Positions 63,431 through 64,000 of a stretch of 64,000 nucleotides of DNA are shown in pieces. Position numbers and translations under genes: made by a program. The stretch lies in assembly GCA_007844125.1 (NCBI GenBank), contig CM017567.1:6261370-6325369 (forward strand), given 5' to 3'. The notes beneath the pieces are model-generated. The model saw only the letters and a list, made by a program, of their open reading frames with translations, was not told the origin of the DNA and did not search any database. Positions within the stretch are counted from its first letter, which is position 1. Each line of letters starts with the position of its first letter. The stretch comes from Sinonovacula constricta (Eukaryota > Mollusca > Bivalvia > Cardiida > Solecurtidae).

Positions 63431-64000
63431 ACGTCTTTGGAGATGTACACTAGTACTAATAACGCATTCTTACTTTTGAAACCAAATAATTGTAAGCAAT
63501 ACTTAATTATTCTTACATAACGCGATATACAGAGAGGATATCTTTCAAGTTCTGCATGAAGGGAAAGAGTATCTGTTTAACATTTCATTTTCAAAATTTC
63601 TTATACACTTTTTCGTGACATTCCACTTTTAGATAGCCCCAAATATATATGTTAATATGTGCCTTATTAAAGTCTGACGGACGTGCAAATAATGTTAATG
63701 TTGAGATGTAAAATTATATTTCGTAAAAAAGAATTGTGTACAAGTTATGTTCTTAATACGCTTTGTCATATTTATCTTAAACACTATATTCAGTGGATTC
63801 TTTTTTAGTTTAATAGTCCTCTTATAAGTATGTACACTATTAAATTGTGTTTTAAATGAAATGCCATTTCGTTTTACTGCTTTGTGGGAACGTAATTACT
63901 GTACTTTATAAAGTATAAACATTTTATGAGATAATTCTAGTGGCTTGATGAATGCTGATAAAATCTAACATTCTATACAGTTTGCTGAAGAATTTGACAC
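63431..64000. other. right single-copy flank of the array
   Basis: The sequence starting ACGTCTTTGGAGATG shares nothing with the start of a unit. No gene, RNA or repeat recognised. Confidence 0.6.

Overview
This window looks like AT-rich, intron- or intergenic-type DNA from an animal nucleus, most likely a bivalve mollusc. The supporting signs are: roughly two thirds A+T; no recognisable protein domain in 64 kb; tRNA-derived SINEs with internal pol III B-box motifs and (AAAC)n-like tails; palindrome-rich words such as ACATGTACATGT; and abundant AT, GA and CA microsatellites. The SINE body resembles the MetaSINE-type elements I remember from bivalves, but that is memory, not a search. No bacterial features (operons, Shine-Dalgarno sites, CRISPR, IS) are present. 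I recognise no gene. A few segments look coding-like or are framed by splice signals and are listed at low confidence.

Layout. 1-34392 is single-copy DNA studded with repeats: a 34-bp minisatellite (3017-3707), a MITE-like element (4724-4961), a long foldback (5443-5598), a 68-bp minisatellite (10625-10955), a 118-bp AT tract (14493-14610), SINEs at 18799-19088, 22833-22945 and 28460-28585, and three unnamed dispersed families called A, C and D here. 34393-63424 is the main structure: four head-to-tail copies of a unit of about 7.1-7.4 kb. 63431-64000 is the single-copy right flank.

The array. Units run 34393-41769, 41770-49050, 49051-56105 and 56106-63424. The same six bases, TGTCTC, sit at the left edge, at each internal junction and at the right edge, while the flanking DNA on the two sides is unrelated. 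This is the signature of a tandem duplication born at a microhomology. Unit 1 is the most diverged over its left half and alone carries a second SINE (36561-36843, 13-bp target duplication), for which units 2-4 hold the empty site. Units 2-4 are nearly identical over long blocks with constant spacing. Some markers group units {2,3} against {1,4}, others {3,4} against {1,2}, so the units are mosaics made by unequal crossing-over or gene conversion.

No gene set can be read as working together here. The window is mainly a record of repeat activity and local duplication. The array could also reflect an assembly problem (unmerged haplotypes), which read depth and spanning long reads would settle.
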